From the NCBI RefSeq assembly GCF_016706325.1, contig NZ_JADJJX010000001.1:1798001-1862000 (forward strand): a stretch of DNA of 64,000 bases, in the 5' to 3' direction. The notes beneath the pieces were generated by a model, which saw only the letters and a program-made list of their open reading frames with translations, was not told the DNA's origin and did not search any database. A program made the position numbers and the translations under genes. This document shows positions 1 to 10,845 of this stretch, in pieces (within the stretch, counting starts at the first letter, position 1; each line of letters begins with the position of its first letter). Origin of the DNA: Methanothrix sp. GTDB lineage: Archaea; Halobacteriota; Methanosarcinia; Methanotrichales; Methanotrichaceae.

Positions 1-80
1 TCGAGGCAGACTCGATGTGGAAGGGCGGAGGTCTGGCTCTCCGGCATGGGGGTCAGTCCTGCGATGCCGTGCACAAGCTT

Positions 81-106
81 TGCGACCAGACGCTCACTGA
101 GTTTAG
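81..106 (+). other. 5' half of the 23S rRNA processing helix
   Basis: Bases 81-106 are largely complementary to 3011-3037, just past the 23S 3' end. The two segments would form the long helix that bounds pre-23S rRNA in archaea, normally carrying the bulge-helix-bulge cut by the splicing endonuclease. I see the complementarity directly; the exact bulges were not resolved. Bases 1-80 are the end of the 16S-23S spacer and show no tRNA that I can recognise. Confidence 0.6.
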
Positions 107-109
107 TGG

Positions 110-3008
<2,899 letters not shown>

Positions 3009-3066
3009 CGCTGAACTCGGGCGAAATCTGTGTCGCAAAGCAAAAGAGATATGCACGGCAAGTAAA

Positions 3067-3126
3067 CCAGGATCCCTGAACCAAGATTCAGGATGGCATA
3101 AATACCGGTTCGATTCCGGACCCTGG
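3067..3126 (+). other. tRNA-like remnant without anticodon arm in the 23S-5S spacer
   Basis: A five-base outer stem (CCAGG 3067-3071 with CCTGG 3122-3126) encloses a D-arm-like hairpin (CCTGAA 3075-3080 with TTCAGG 3087-3092) and a T-arm-like hairpin with the classic loop TTCGATT (3109-3115) closed by CCGG/CCGG. Only about 12 bases lie between the two hairpins, so there is no room for an anticodon arm. It is either a decayed tRNA gene or a spacer RNA structure. It is not a functional canonical tRNA. Confidence 0.4.
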
Positions 3127-3131
3127 AATCG

Positions 3132-3257
3132 AATATGGCGGCCAGAGCGACGGGGCAACTCCTGAACCCATCCCGAACTCAGAAGATAAGCCCGTCCACG
3201 TTCCATACTGTACTCAGGTGCGAGAGCCCTCGGGAAATATGGATAGCTGCCATATTC
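3132..3257 (+). rRNA. rrf: 5S ribosomal RNA
   Basis: The terminal stem AATATGGC (3132-3139) pairs with GCCATATT (3249-3256). The interior holds the conserved loop segments CCTGAACCCATCCCGAACTCAGAAG and CTCAGGTGCGAGAG typical of 5S rRNA. Length is about 125 bases, and it lies 120 bases downstream of the 23S gene in the usual archaeal order. A T-rich stretch after it (3263-3275) may end transcription. The last 29 bases are repeated at 3649-3677. Confidence 0.93.
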
Positions 3258-3261
3258 ACCT

Positions 3262-3276
3262 AAATTTCTTTTTGTA
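3262..3276 (+). terminator. possible T-rich terminator after 5S rRNA
   Basis: Two short T runs (TTTC, then TTTTTG) directly follow the 5S terminal stem. Archaeal transcription commonly stops at such T-rich stretches. There is no other support. Confidence 0.35.
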
Positions 3277-3335
3277 ATGACATCATGAGCTTGGGCTCCC
3301 GAATTACTGCATTTCAAATCCCACTCAGCCTTGCT

Positions 3336-3405
3336 GCACGGTCGATCGGGCTACTGAGCGCCCGGAAAAGCCGCAAGCCGGAGAGCTGCCGTGCTCATCT
3401 AACAT
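3336..3405 (+). repeat. structured element 1 downstream of 5S
   Basis: GCACGG (3336-3341) pairs with CCGTGC (3389-3394), enclosing a hairpin CGGGC/GCCCG and a G+C-rich arm. The tail TCATCTAACAT follows. Element 2 has the same sequence plan with changes concentrated in the inner arm. It may be a small structured RNA or a mobile palindromic unit. The ACA in the tail recalls archaeal H/ACA guide RNAs, but the spacing from the stem is too long to claim that. Confidence 0.45.
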
Positions 3406-3476
3406 CTTTTTATTATCGCTTCAACTGGAGCTAGGGCTCCCTAATTTCGGCTATTATGATCTCACTCATCCATGCT

Positions 3477-3549
3477 GCACGGTCGATCGGACTACTGTGC
3501 GCCCGGAAAAGCCGCCAGGCGGGAGAGCCGCCGTGCTCACCTAACATTT
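3477..3549 (+). repeat. structured element 2 downstream of 5S
   Basis: Second copy of the element at 3336. The outer stem GCACGG/CCGTGC is identical and the tail is CACCTAACATT. The inner arm differs (CCGCCAGGCGG here against CCGCAAGCCGG in copy 1) but can still fold. Each copy is preceded by a member of the dispersed repeat family, so the unit repeated every ~140 bases is motif plus element. Confidence 0.45.
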
Positions 3550-3612
3550 TCTGACTTTAACTGGAGCATGGCTCCCTAATTGCTATTATCACGAATCCCA
3601 ATCAGCCATGCC

Positions 3613-3677
3613 GCATGGTCGATGGGAGCATATGCGCCCTGAAACGAAGGGAAATATGGATCGCTGCCATATTCACC
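3613..3677 (+). repeat. structured element 3, chimeric with the 5S rRNA 3' end
   Basis: It starts like elements 1 and 2 (GCATGGTCGAT) but changes at about 3649 into a 29-base copy of the 5S rRNA 3' end. Bases 3649-3677 match 3232-3260 with one mismatch, including the 5S terminal stem strand and three bases beyond it. The copy lacks the 5' half of 5S, so it cannot be a functional 5S gene. It indicates recombination between the repeat array and the rRNA operon end. Confidence 0.7.
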
Positions 3678-3816
3678 AGATATTTTATTTGCTTAACTTC
3701 TTGAGCTAGGGATCCCCTAGATTGCTATTATCATGAGCCTGGGCACTCGTAACTTCGGTTTAACGGATCCAAGCAGCCATGTTCTCCCCATTAGTACCAC
3801 CTGTCGCTATGATCTC

Positions 3817-4710
3817 TTACTCTATTTCATCAGGAGTTAAAACAAATATATATTCTTGAATTTCGCGACGAAATTTTGATTTCCGACTGACAAGACTCTT
3901 TCTAGCCAATTTAATAGGTTTGAATGGATGATACAATTCACATAGGGGATAATAGCTAGCATTACTTATTAGAACAAAAGTTCCTCTTTTCAACGCACGC
4001 AGAGCCACTAAAGAAAGACGTTCTTGATCTTTCCACGAAAAATTTTTCTCATTATATCGAATGAACTTATTATTATTATGAATCATTGTATGTGTTGGAT
4101 CACAATATATTACATCTCCATATCTAGATTTATTCATCATCTTTTCAAAATCCGATACAGCTAACTCTATTCCTTGAAGCGCATGTGATGCTCTTTTAAT
4201 CAATCCATCTCTCCATAGAAGTTCAGGAGTGCGACTTCCTCCTCCATAAGGGACATTGAATTTTCCGTTGAGGTTTAATCGATATATACCACCAAAGGCA
4301 GTTCTATTTAAATATAAAAATCTTATTGCCCTTTCAACCAAGTCCTTCGGTTCTTCTTTGCGAATATGATAATAACTTTCCTTATCCACTGATAGTTTCT
4401 TTAACCCATCAATAATCTCCTCTGGTTTATCCCGTACTTGAATGTAAGTATTTATTAGATCGCTATTTATGTCAGATAGGGTTGCCTTTCTTGGACATAA
4501 TCCAAAAAATATGGCTCCTCCACCCAAGAACGGCTCATAATAACGATTGGATAATCTTTTTGATATGCAAAGAGCTAATTTCTGAGCGATCCAACGCTTT
4601 CCACCAGGCCATTTAAGAAATGGTTTTACGCTAAATTTATCGAAGGGAGTACGATCAATGGTAGCGGATTCTCCCAGAACACTTTCGTGATGTTGAGCAT
4701 AAAAGACCAT
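3817..4710 (-). CDS. D12-class DNA adenine N6-methyltransferase
   Basis: A 297-residue Dam-type enzyme that would transfer a methyl group from S-adenosylmethionine to adenine N6 in a specific DNA site. The N-terminal motif FLKWPGGKRW (~30-39) and YEPFLGGGAIFF (~58-69) form the AdoMet pocket. The catalytic motif IV is CDPTHT (~203) where the family normally has DPPY, so the aromatic residue that stacks on the flipped base appears as His; FxRYNEKNFSW follows as in relatives. It starts 10 bases after nurA and is the last gene of the herA-nurA cassette, so its likely role is self-marking of host DNA or modification linked to the HerA-NurA machine. The region is AT-rich compared with the housekeeping part of the window, which suggests transfer. 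Target sequence unknown. Confidence 0.85.
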   Translation of the reverse strand: MVFYAQHHESVLGESATIDRTPFDKFSVKPFLKWPGGKRWIAQKLALCISKRLSNRYYEPFLGGGAIFFGLCPRKATLSDINSDLINTYIQVRDKPEEIIDGLKKLSVDKESYYHIRKEEPKDLVERAIRFLYLNRTAFGGIYRLNLNGKFNVPYGGGSRTPELLWRDGLIKRASHALQGIELAVSDFEKMMNKSRYGDVIYCDPTHTMIHNNNKFIRYNEKNFSWKDQERLSLVALRALKRGTFVLISNASYYPLCELYHPFKPIKLARKSLVSRKSKFRREIQEYIFVLTPDEIE

Positions 4711-4719
4711 GATACATAC

Positions 4720-6034
4720 CTATATTATCGGTGGCTCTTTTGATTCAGAGAAAATTTTTAGAATCTTGGCAGATGGGTAGGTGGAGAGTGATGCAACGCC
4801 ATGCGCAAGCTCAATGGGCAATAATGCTCCTTCATAGCGGTTGCTTAGGATCTTCGGTATCGTAGCAAATATTCGATCGGCGTCTAATGTATCCATATAT
4901 GATGGCTCTTCAGAATAATGGGGTATATTAAGCACCATACTGTGGTAATTATCAAGTTTTACAAAAATTTTATTACCATAATTAGTTTTTTCACCATAAG
5001 GTCCTCCACGGTTGGGGCGGCTCTTAATTATTTCTTTTATATATTTATTATCAGGCATGAAAATTGATCTCTCTTGCGCATCCTTTTTGATCAACTGCAG
5101 ATGGTCCATAAATCTGCCTGTTTTCTCCTGTCCAATTATATGAACCGGAAAATTATTCTTCTGTGCAAAAAAAAAGAAATCTTCGGATAGGATCAACTAA
5201 CTTTGAATATTGAGCGCGTAGCATTAAAGGGCCATCTTTCACAAAAAGGCAGTTGGATAATATCTTCTTATTCGTCTCCCAATAGTAACGAACTGCAGTA
5301 AACAATAATAATGTTTCATGAATATTCATATATGCCGTTGCTACCGTATCTGGTGCAGAATCGGGAGCCATTTCTTGATGGAATCCTAGCATGTCCGTAA
5401 GGAATAAACTACCTCCGCAACCAGAGCACGTACCCTTCTCCTCATTATAGTTTAGGCTAGCTACTACTTCCTCGCAATGAGGGCACTCGAATGGTTGAAG
5501 CGATTTATCATTTTCGGCCCATTTTTCATATGCCAACCATTTGAGTGTCTCCATAACTTCTGTATCTAATGAGCCACCTTTCTCTTTAATCGACTCGAAA
5601 ATTATTTGCCGAATCGCATCATAAGTATTCATTCCCGGTATAGGTGTGTGCCTGAGAGGAAAAACGGTAGCGTGGTAGAGCGCCGAATCAGAAAGCATGT
5701 CTCTTAATGCAAAAGGATTAGGATATTCCCTATCTATTTGTGAAATAGAGTATTGGTCAAGTCTTAAAAGTGCTGTTTTAACAAAAGCTATTGCTTTTTG
5801 TGGAGGCTTTTCATATTGATTAACTTGCATTGAGCCGTCAATACCAAAAATTATAGGCAAAGAGTTGCCGCTAAAGGATTGAACTTTCCATTCTGTTTTG
5901 GATTCGACTAATGGAGGTTCTGGACTATCAAAACTTTGAATTATACTCTTAACTAAATCGGATTTTACAACTTCAAGATGACCTATTCTACTAGCTCTTT
6001 CACCAGGCAAACGACTACCAGATTGATACGGCAT
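4720..6034 (-). pseudogene. nurA: NurA-type nuclease, frameshifted
   Basis: NurA is the nuclease partner of the HerA DNA translocase, together processing DNA ends. The first segment (6034 to ~5153) has the NurA acidic motifs FGIDGSMQ and FVKDGPLML and, between them, an inserted zinc-binding pair CPHC/CSGC. The second segment (from ~5180 to 4720) carries the typical C-terminus ending LPIELAHGVASLSTYPSAK. The frames meet at a run of nine T on the coding strand (A run 5167-5175); eight T would rejoin them as RRFLFFAQKNN and give a protein of about 437 residues. The start codon directly abuts the herA stop. It is either a real +1 mutation, slippage at the run, or a sequence error. Confidence 0.85.
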
Positions 6035-7611
6035 TTATTCACCAATCTTTTTATTGGGAGGAATAAATTTATTCGCTTGTACCGATACAACAAACCGATG
6101 GGATTGGGTTAACATCCTTATATATCCTGGTGTCTTTGCACGAAGAATATCCTCTTTCATACTTTCGTAGGCTACGTTAAGTTTTGCAAGAGCATCCACT
6201 TCTTCTCTCGATGATATGTGAGCAACAAAAAAGTTCTCGGTTTGTGCGAGTAGATCTTTACTTATCGTCGTAGGAGATTGCGTAGAATAAACCATTCCAA
6301 TATGATATTTTGCACCTTCCTTTGCAAAACGGCTATATATTTCTCTAGCCTCGTCGTCTTTACGTGGAAATAAATTATGAGCTTCCTCGAAATACAATTG
6401 TATAAAATGATCTCCTAACTTATCGTTGCTAAATTTATCAACCTGATGATTGAATACAGCAATTGATAAATCATCAGAGAAATATTGAAGTAACTGCGGG
6501 TGGGCATTTCCTAAGTCTAATATTACCGTTTTCCCTGAATCCAAATGGATAAGAATTTCTTTTTCGAAATTCCCAGCATTTTTATCATGGTACATCCTAT
6601 AAGGTTGAATAAGAGATGGACCAAGCCCTGACTTTGGGTCAAAGAATTCTAGAAGTCCGACGTCATCTGGATCAAATATTGGATCCCCTGAACTCTCTGA
6701 TTTAAGGAGTGCGTCTTTGGGTTTAGATCTTCTGAACTGATTTATTATTTCTAATTCGTCAACTAAACTATCTAAGGTATTCGGTTTTGGAGGAATCTGT
6801 TGCACTCCTATTTTCTTGTATGCCTCCTCTCTTAACTTATCTTTGAAACCGGGATTAAATTTCCCGACATATGGTGTACTGGGAGCCATGTTTCGTAACT
6901 TTGCCTCATCAACGTCAAATCCCGCTTTTCTAAGGATGGCCCAATAAATTTGTATTTTTCTTATTCTTCTTACCTTAATATCGGATTCGGAATATGGCAT
7001 TTTTATTATTGTCTCTAATGATGGCAACTCGATACTGGAAAACGTACGTATGTATCCCGAATCCTTACCGTCTTGCCTTAATAGACTTCCTATTATTCTA
7101 TGAGTACTATCCGGATGCTCATAAAAATTGAGTTTAAGAGGTCTCGAGGGAGTAGCTTTCTTCTGTGTTATAGCATATATAATGCAGCGATCTGGATAAC
7201 TACTTGCTAGTGAGCTACTATTGTCGTAAGGGTTATCATTCGCATATTCGCCATTGATATCGAAAATTAGCTGGCCTACTGTATTTGTCTCTTTGGTAGA
7301 TTCGATTAAACTTTGTGCAATCAGTTTTACGACATTACTCTTGCCTAATCGCGTTTTACCAAACATGGCAGTTCTTCTGCCGCTGATATCTTGAGTTGAA
7401 ATGATTACCTTAACATTTGGGAGGGGTTTTGTCGGCAAGGGAAGTCTGCATTCAGTCAACCTCAGACTGCCTATTTCAAATCGATTGTCCTTAGGAACAA
7501 GGCAATTTACAATTAAATTTAATAGTTCATCATTGGGTGCGTAAACACGATACTTATGAGCGCTTACGAAATTATTTAAATCTCCAGAAAATTCAATGGT
7601 ATCCACAACTT
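6035..7611 (-). pseudogene. herA: HerA-type ATPase, C-terminal part (ATPase domain) of an IS-split gene
   Basis: HerA is a hexameric FtsK/VirB4-like DNA-pumping ATPase. This fragment holds the Walker A motif GKTRLGKSN, FDINGEYAN, the Walker B segment YFEEAHNLF, and a sensor region VYSTQSPTTI. The first in-frame GTG (7604-7606) would give 523 residues but lies inside the target duplication at the IS edge, so it is not the native start. Removing the IS (7612-8781) and one 8-bp duplicate joins this part in frame to 8782-9216, giving 667 residues with the junction HPE-VV-DTIEFSG. The fragment alone keeps the ATPase core but lacks the HAS-barrel that binds NurA. Confidence 0.88.
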
Positions 7612-8781
7612 GGTCGTGAGCCTCTAATGGGTTTGAGTTTTGTAATATGGAAAAGTCAAGAGTTCCTGCAAGCTCCAGACATGATCGATTAAGCCAGCTT
7701 GCTTCGCGGGACTATTGAACTTCGTTATGCCCATCTCATTTCTATATTTTAGAGCACGATGCTTTCGGCAGTAGTTGAAGTGCGCGAAATATAGGGTCAT
7801 TTGGTTATTCAATTCTGCAGTCTCCTTAGAGAAACCTATGGTTTTCCTTGATATGCGGTTATTATCTTGTCTGCATGTCAGGTTTTGCCGTTCAATGTAG
7901 CTGGTAGATATCATTTTGTGGTCTATATCTTTGCCAAATATGATTCTCTTGACCACTTTTTTAGTCTACCGTTGACCCTCATTTTAATGACTTGAGCATA
8001 TTGTAATAGTTCATCTACGATTAATTTAGGACTTCGAGGTCGCCCTCGCTTGCCTGTTGGTGCGAACGGCTGTAGTTTTCCATATTGCTTTCGAAGAGCT
8101 GCTGCATATAGTCTTAATCCATCTGTCACAAAGAGCGGCATTGATCTGAGTCTTTTGGCAGTATTTGAAACGAGCTGATCTGCATTTTCCTGAGATCGCT
8201 CACCGATAACATGTGAAAGCACCAACCTGCAATTTGCAGCCATGCTTATCCAGATCCAAGTTCCTTTATCTTCGTATTCACCTTCTCTGGGTAGTGTTTT
8301 CCCCACAAAAGTCCATGCCTCGTCCATCTCTACCTTTGGGGTCTCTACATCCTTCAAGACAACTTCATTGACTTTTTCACTATGCTTTGCTGCTTTCGAG
8401 ATCCAAGTGCTTACAGTAGATGGTTTTGACTCAAGGATCTCAGCTATTCCTAAGACACTCATTCCACGCATGGCCATTTTTAGAGCCAGCTTGATCTTTT
8501 CTTCGTTTGTTCTTGTGTCATAGAATGCAGTGTTAGTTCTATCACAGAATCTGGTACCACATGTGTGGCAAATATATTTCCTGACCTTGCCGGAGCTTAT
8601 CTTGTAAGTTCCGTACACAGTGACGTTTCCTTTCCCAGCAATTCCAAATAGATTGCACTGCTCATTCGGGCATGCTACATCCAAGAATCGAGGCTTTGGA
8701 CCTCTTTGCCCATTTTGCTACACCCCATGTAGCATATAGGAATAGGTTATATAAATAACAGCCGATTGTAGATTCACGACC
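7612..8781 (-). mobile_element. IS1-family insertion sequence inside herA
   Basis: The element is 1170 bp. Its ends read inward GGTCGTGAGCCTCTAATGGG (from 7612) and GGTCGTGAATCTACAATCGG (from 8781 on the other strand), an imperfect ~20-bp terminal inverted repeat. The 8-bp sequence CACAACTT flanks it on both sides (7604-7611 and 8782-8789), the target-site duplication size expected for IS1. Excision restores the herA reading frame exactly. It contains one transposase gene read through a -1 frameshift. Confidence 0.93.
7624..8684 (-). CDS. IS1-family DDE transposase made by -1 frameshifting
   Basis: Two overlapping frames. The first (8684-7923) has the N-terminal zinc finger (CPNEQC ... CHTC), a helix-turn-helix (GIAEILESKPSTVSTW), and the first two catalytic aspartates (VEMDEAWTF, FVTDGLRLY). 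The second (to 7624) has the catalytic glutamate region SYIERQNLTCRQDNNR. They overlap at the slippery heptamer A AAA AAG (7956-7962 on the coding strand), positioned in the 0 frame as required for a -1 slip, which gives RLKK-VVKRIIFG and a fused protein of about 353 residues. IS1 itself uses A AAA AAC in the same place. The element therefore looks intact and possibly active. Confidence 0.9.
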
Positions 8782-9216
8782 CACAACTTCTGGATGAGGA
8801 TAAAACATACCCAGGATACTGGTTTTCAAAGCGCCCCATTGTAATTCACTTTGAGTAAATACATCCAATTCCGGCATCGATTTCTTTTGCAATTCAAAAT
8901 ATGTTTGTTGAACTTCTGATGCGAGAGGCGTCGGAGCTGATTCCAAGACTCTTAATAGAATAAAATGCAATGGTAAAGAATCTAGGTCCGATGGAACCAT
9001 TACCAATAAGGAATTTCTTGGTATGCCACCCACGTTCATTTTATATGGATCTGAAGTTATAATAGTAATTGTATCATATCCAATATCAAGTATATATCCT
9101 ATGAACCTCATATCATCATATCTTTTTGCTTGTTCAGTTGCTTTTTCTTTGTCCAAGAAAGTCTCAAGAATACGAATAGGATGATTCTGCATTGCGGCTT
9201 TTTCGAAGAATTTCAT
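8782..9216 (-). pseudogene. herA: HerA N-terminal part (HAS-barrel) of the IS-split gene
   Basis: These 145 codons end exactly at the IS target duplication. The segment FIGYILDIGYDTITIITSD through GIPRNSLLVMVP is compatible with the HAS-barrel of HerA, and ELQWGALKTSILGMFYP runs into the ATPase half. As it stands the frame continues 39 codons into the IS end before stopping at 8662. The start ATG at 9216 is followed by a second ATG eight codons in; I cannot decide between them. Upstream DNA (9217-9300) is AT-rich and presumably held the promoter of the cassette. Confidence 0.8.
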
Positions 9217-9414
9217 ATCGGAGCAAACTCCTTTTTCTAAGACTATTGTACCTTTCTTTTGAGGTTCGAGATTGCATTATATTTTTCATGGCTCATTGAA
9301 ACCAAATTGCTATTATCGTAACTAATAAAGCTTTCGTTACACACAATTATTATTCGATATCGAGTTATTGCGAGTGTTCCTTCAGTTCACCTGGCAGGAG
9401 AGGCATGGAGATCG

Positions 9415-9516
9415 ATGAGATCTCAAGGAGTCCTATCTTGCGAGAGGGAGGATGTCCTTGCTGCCATGGCTTACGCCGTTCGAATGGCCGCTGGAGAAAC
9501 GATAGGCGCGCCTATG
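9415..9516 (+). pseudogene. DUF433-type antitoxin fragment
   Basis: The peptide REDVLAAMAYAVRMAAGETI matches the C-terminal signature of DUF433 antitoxins (EDVLAALAYA...), which pair with PIN or DUF5615 toxins. The N-terminal two thirds and any toxin are missing, and downstream sequence runs straight into a repeat. It is read as a gene relic. The rest of 9217-9970 holds repeats only. Confidence 0.5.
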
Positions 9517-9557
9517 TCTGAACCCAAGTTTATGCTGGACGCTGACATGCCCAGAGC

Positions 9558-9655
9558 ATGTCCCCCGTGGTCACGGGGTCAGGGGGGGCCGTCCGGCCTT
9601 GAGGACAGCCCCCATGCCTTCGCGCGCGAAAACGGGCAACGCGCGCGGAAGTCCC
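9558..9655 (+). repeat. ~95-bp repeat, copy 1
   Basis: A G+C-rich block containing GGGGCCGTCCGGCCTTGAGGAC-type sequence and CGAAAACGGGC recurs at 11207-11302 with substitutions and small gaps. It includes self-complementary pieces (GGCCGTCCGGCC). No coding content is supported. Both copies lie next to gene relics in the same accessory zone. Confidence 0.55.
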
Positions 9656-9734
9656 TATATCTGAAGCGTTCTGCGATGTACTCGAGTGGGCGATCCCGCT
9701 AAAGGTGACATTCACTTGCCCAAGCCGGATTCAA

Positions 9735-9895
9735 GGCGCCCTGATTACTGCCATCACGAATCCCTGGCAGCCATGCAGCATCCCGCCCCAAGGGGGCGCA
9801 AGCCCTCGGGTGACGACAGACATTAACCTAAGATGGGACCAGGGATCTCTGATCACTGCTATCACAAATCCCACATAACCATGCAGAATCTTGCC
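9735..9895 (+). repeat. two copies of the dispersed intergenic repeat
   Basis: Copies at about 9738-9780 (GCGCCCTGATTACTGCCATC, then ACGAATCCC) and 9845-9890 (GGGATCTCTGATCACTGCTA, then TCACAAATCCC), both followed by a CATGCAG(C/A)AT block as in the cluster at 3291-3782. They lie just downstream of the relBE-like toxin gene on the opposite strand. Confidence 0.65.
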
Positions 9896-9970
9896 CAACA
9901 GTGGCGCTGGAAATATCAAGCACGACTATGGCTGCTCAACACGTTTTTTCATTCAAATGAATATGATAGA

Positions 9971-10243
9971 TCAATGCCGATAGGCATCATCATGATGCTC
10001 CAATTCAATCAGCGTCACAACACGCTCATTTTCATTGATCTTATAGATGAGCACGAAGGGGCCAACGTGCACTCTTCTCTTCCCTTTGAGGACGCCCCGA
10101 AGTGGTTTGCCCAACTGAGGTACTTCTGCTATCTGGACTGTTTTACTAATTATCGCATTATAATATTGAGTGTCTTTGTTTTGCAGCTTCTTCAGTTTCC
10201 TTTGCAGCTTATCTCCAATTTCGATATCATATGGCTCTGTCAT
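9971..10243 (-). CDS. RelE/ParE-family mRNA interferase toxin
   Basis: A 90-residue protein with the RelE fold signature: LGKPLRGVLKGKRRVHVGPF, then FVLIYKINE and a C-terminal HHDDAY. RelE toxins cut mRNA on the ribosome and are held inactive by their antitoxin. The basic residues of KGKRR and the C-terminal HHDDAY tyrosine sit where catalytic residues are expected. The gene starts 12 bases after the antitoxin gene, an arrangement typical of co-transcribed relBE loci. It appears intact. Confidence 0.85.
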   Translation of the reverse strand: MTEPYDIEIGDKLQRKLKKLQNKDTQYYNAIISKTVQIAEVPQLGKPLRGVLKGKRRVHVGPFVLIYKINENERVVTLIELEHHDDAYRH

Positions 10244-10255
10244 AAAATTGCCGGC

Positions 10256-10507
10256 TTAATCCACTTTAGCGGAGAATTGCTCCTTGAAAGTATCATAAGT
10301 GTATCTCTTGCTTTTGCCGCCTTGGATGTCTTTCTCAGCATCCAATACTTTTTTTATGAAATCCTCTTGAATCATCTCTTCCGGAGGATAGGATGCTTCT
10401 TCAAGGGCGTCTATTAAGCTGCGCACAATCTTGTATTTCAGGCTGTCTTCGAGAATGGGCGCAAGGCGCTCAATGAGCTTTCGGTCCTCATCACTAAGTT
10501 CCATCAT
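10256..10507 (-). CDS. antitoxin of the relBE-like pair
   Basis: An acidic, helix-rich 83-residue protein (MMELSDEDRKLIERLAPILE ... KRYTYDTFKEQFSAKVD) encoded directly upstream of the RelE toxin. Its C-terminal stretch would wrap the toxin. No DNA-binding ribbon-helix-helix is obvious at the N-terminus, so it is assigned as antitoxin mainly by position, size and charge. Two ATGs stand in tandem at the start; the second is equally possible. Confidence 0.75.
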   Translation of the reverse strand: MMELSDEDRKLIERLAPILEDSLKYKIVRSLIDALEEASYPPEEMIQEDFIKKVLDAEKDIQGGKSKRYTYDTFKEQFSAKVD

Positions 10508-10575
10508 TATGAATCCTCTTGATTCAGTATCGCTCCATTAGTATGTAAGGATTGGGGATGCTATTCCTTCCTAAG

Positions 10576-10830
10576 GCAATGGCTCCCCAATTACTACTAT
10601 CACGAATCCCCGGCAACCATGCCCCATCCCGCCCCAAAGGGGCGCGTAGCCCTCGGGAGACACCAGATACTCTCCCAGGACGGATCCAGGGCTCCCAGAT
10701 TATTATTATCACGAATCTCAATTGGCCTTGCAGCTCAATTTATGGGGAGCATGGGCGCCCTGATAACTTCCAGCATGGATTCTAGCCGGATCTAGGGCTC
10801 TCTGATCATTGCTTTCACGAGTCACCTTTT
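10576..10830 (+). repeat. three copies of the dispersed intergenic repeat
   Basis: Copies near 10578 (GGCTCCCCAATTACTACTAT), 10694 (GGGCTCCCAGATTATTATTA) and 10791 (AGGGCTCTCTGATCATTGCT) each continue with TCACGA(A/G)TC. The first is followed by CCATGCCCCATCCCGCCCC as at 9772. The stretch 10508-10845 has no gene. Confidence 0.65.
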
Positions 10831-10845
10831 GCCTTCCACCGCAGT

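Larger units (their letters stand above)
3291..3782 (+). repeat. cluster of four dispersed intergenic repeat copies
   Basis: Four diverged copies of a ~45-base motif begin near 3293, 3434, 3568 and 3706. A working consensus is GGCTCCCTGATTACTATTATCACGAATCCCAATCAGCCATGC, best preserved at 3570-3611. The same family recurs at 9735-9895 and 10576-10830. In this cluster copies A-C lead directly into the structured elements at 3336, 3477 and 3613. The interval holds no convincing gene. Its function is unknown; the motif is not an inverted repeat as a whole. Confidence 0.7.

Noticed and set aside
3336..3549. Structured elements considered as H/ACA guide RNAs
   Set aside because: An ACA is present, but its distance from the stem and the absence of a clear pseudouridylation pocket or kink-turn do not fit.
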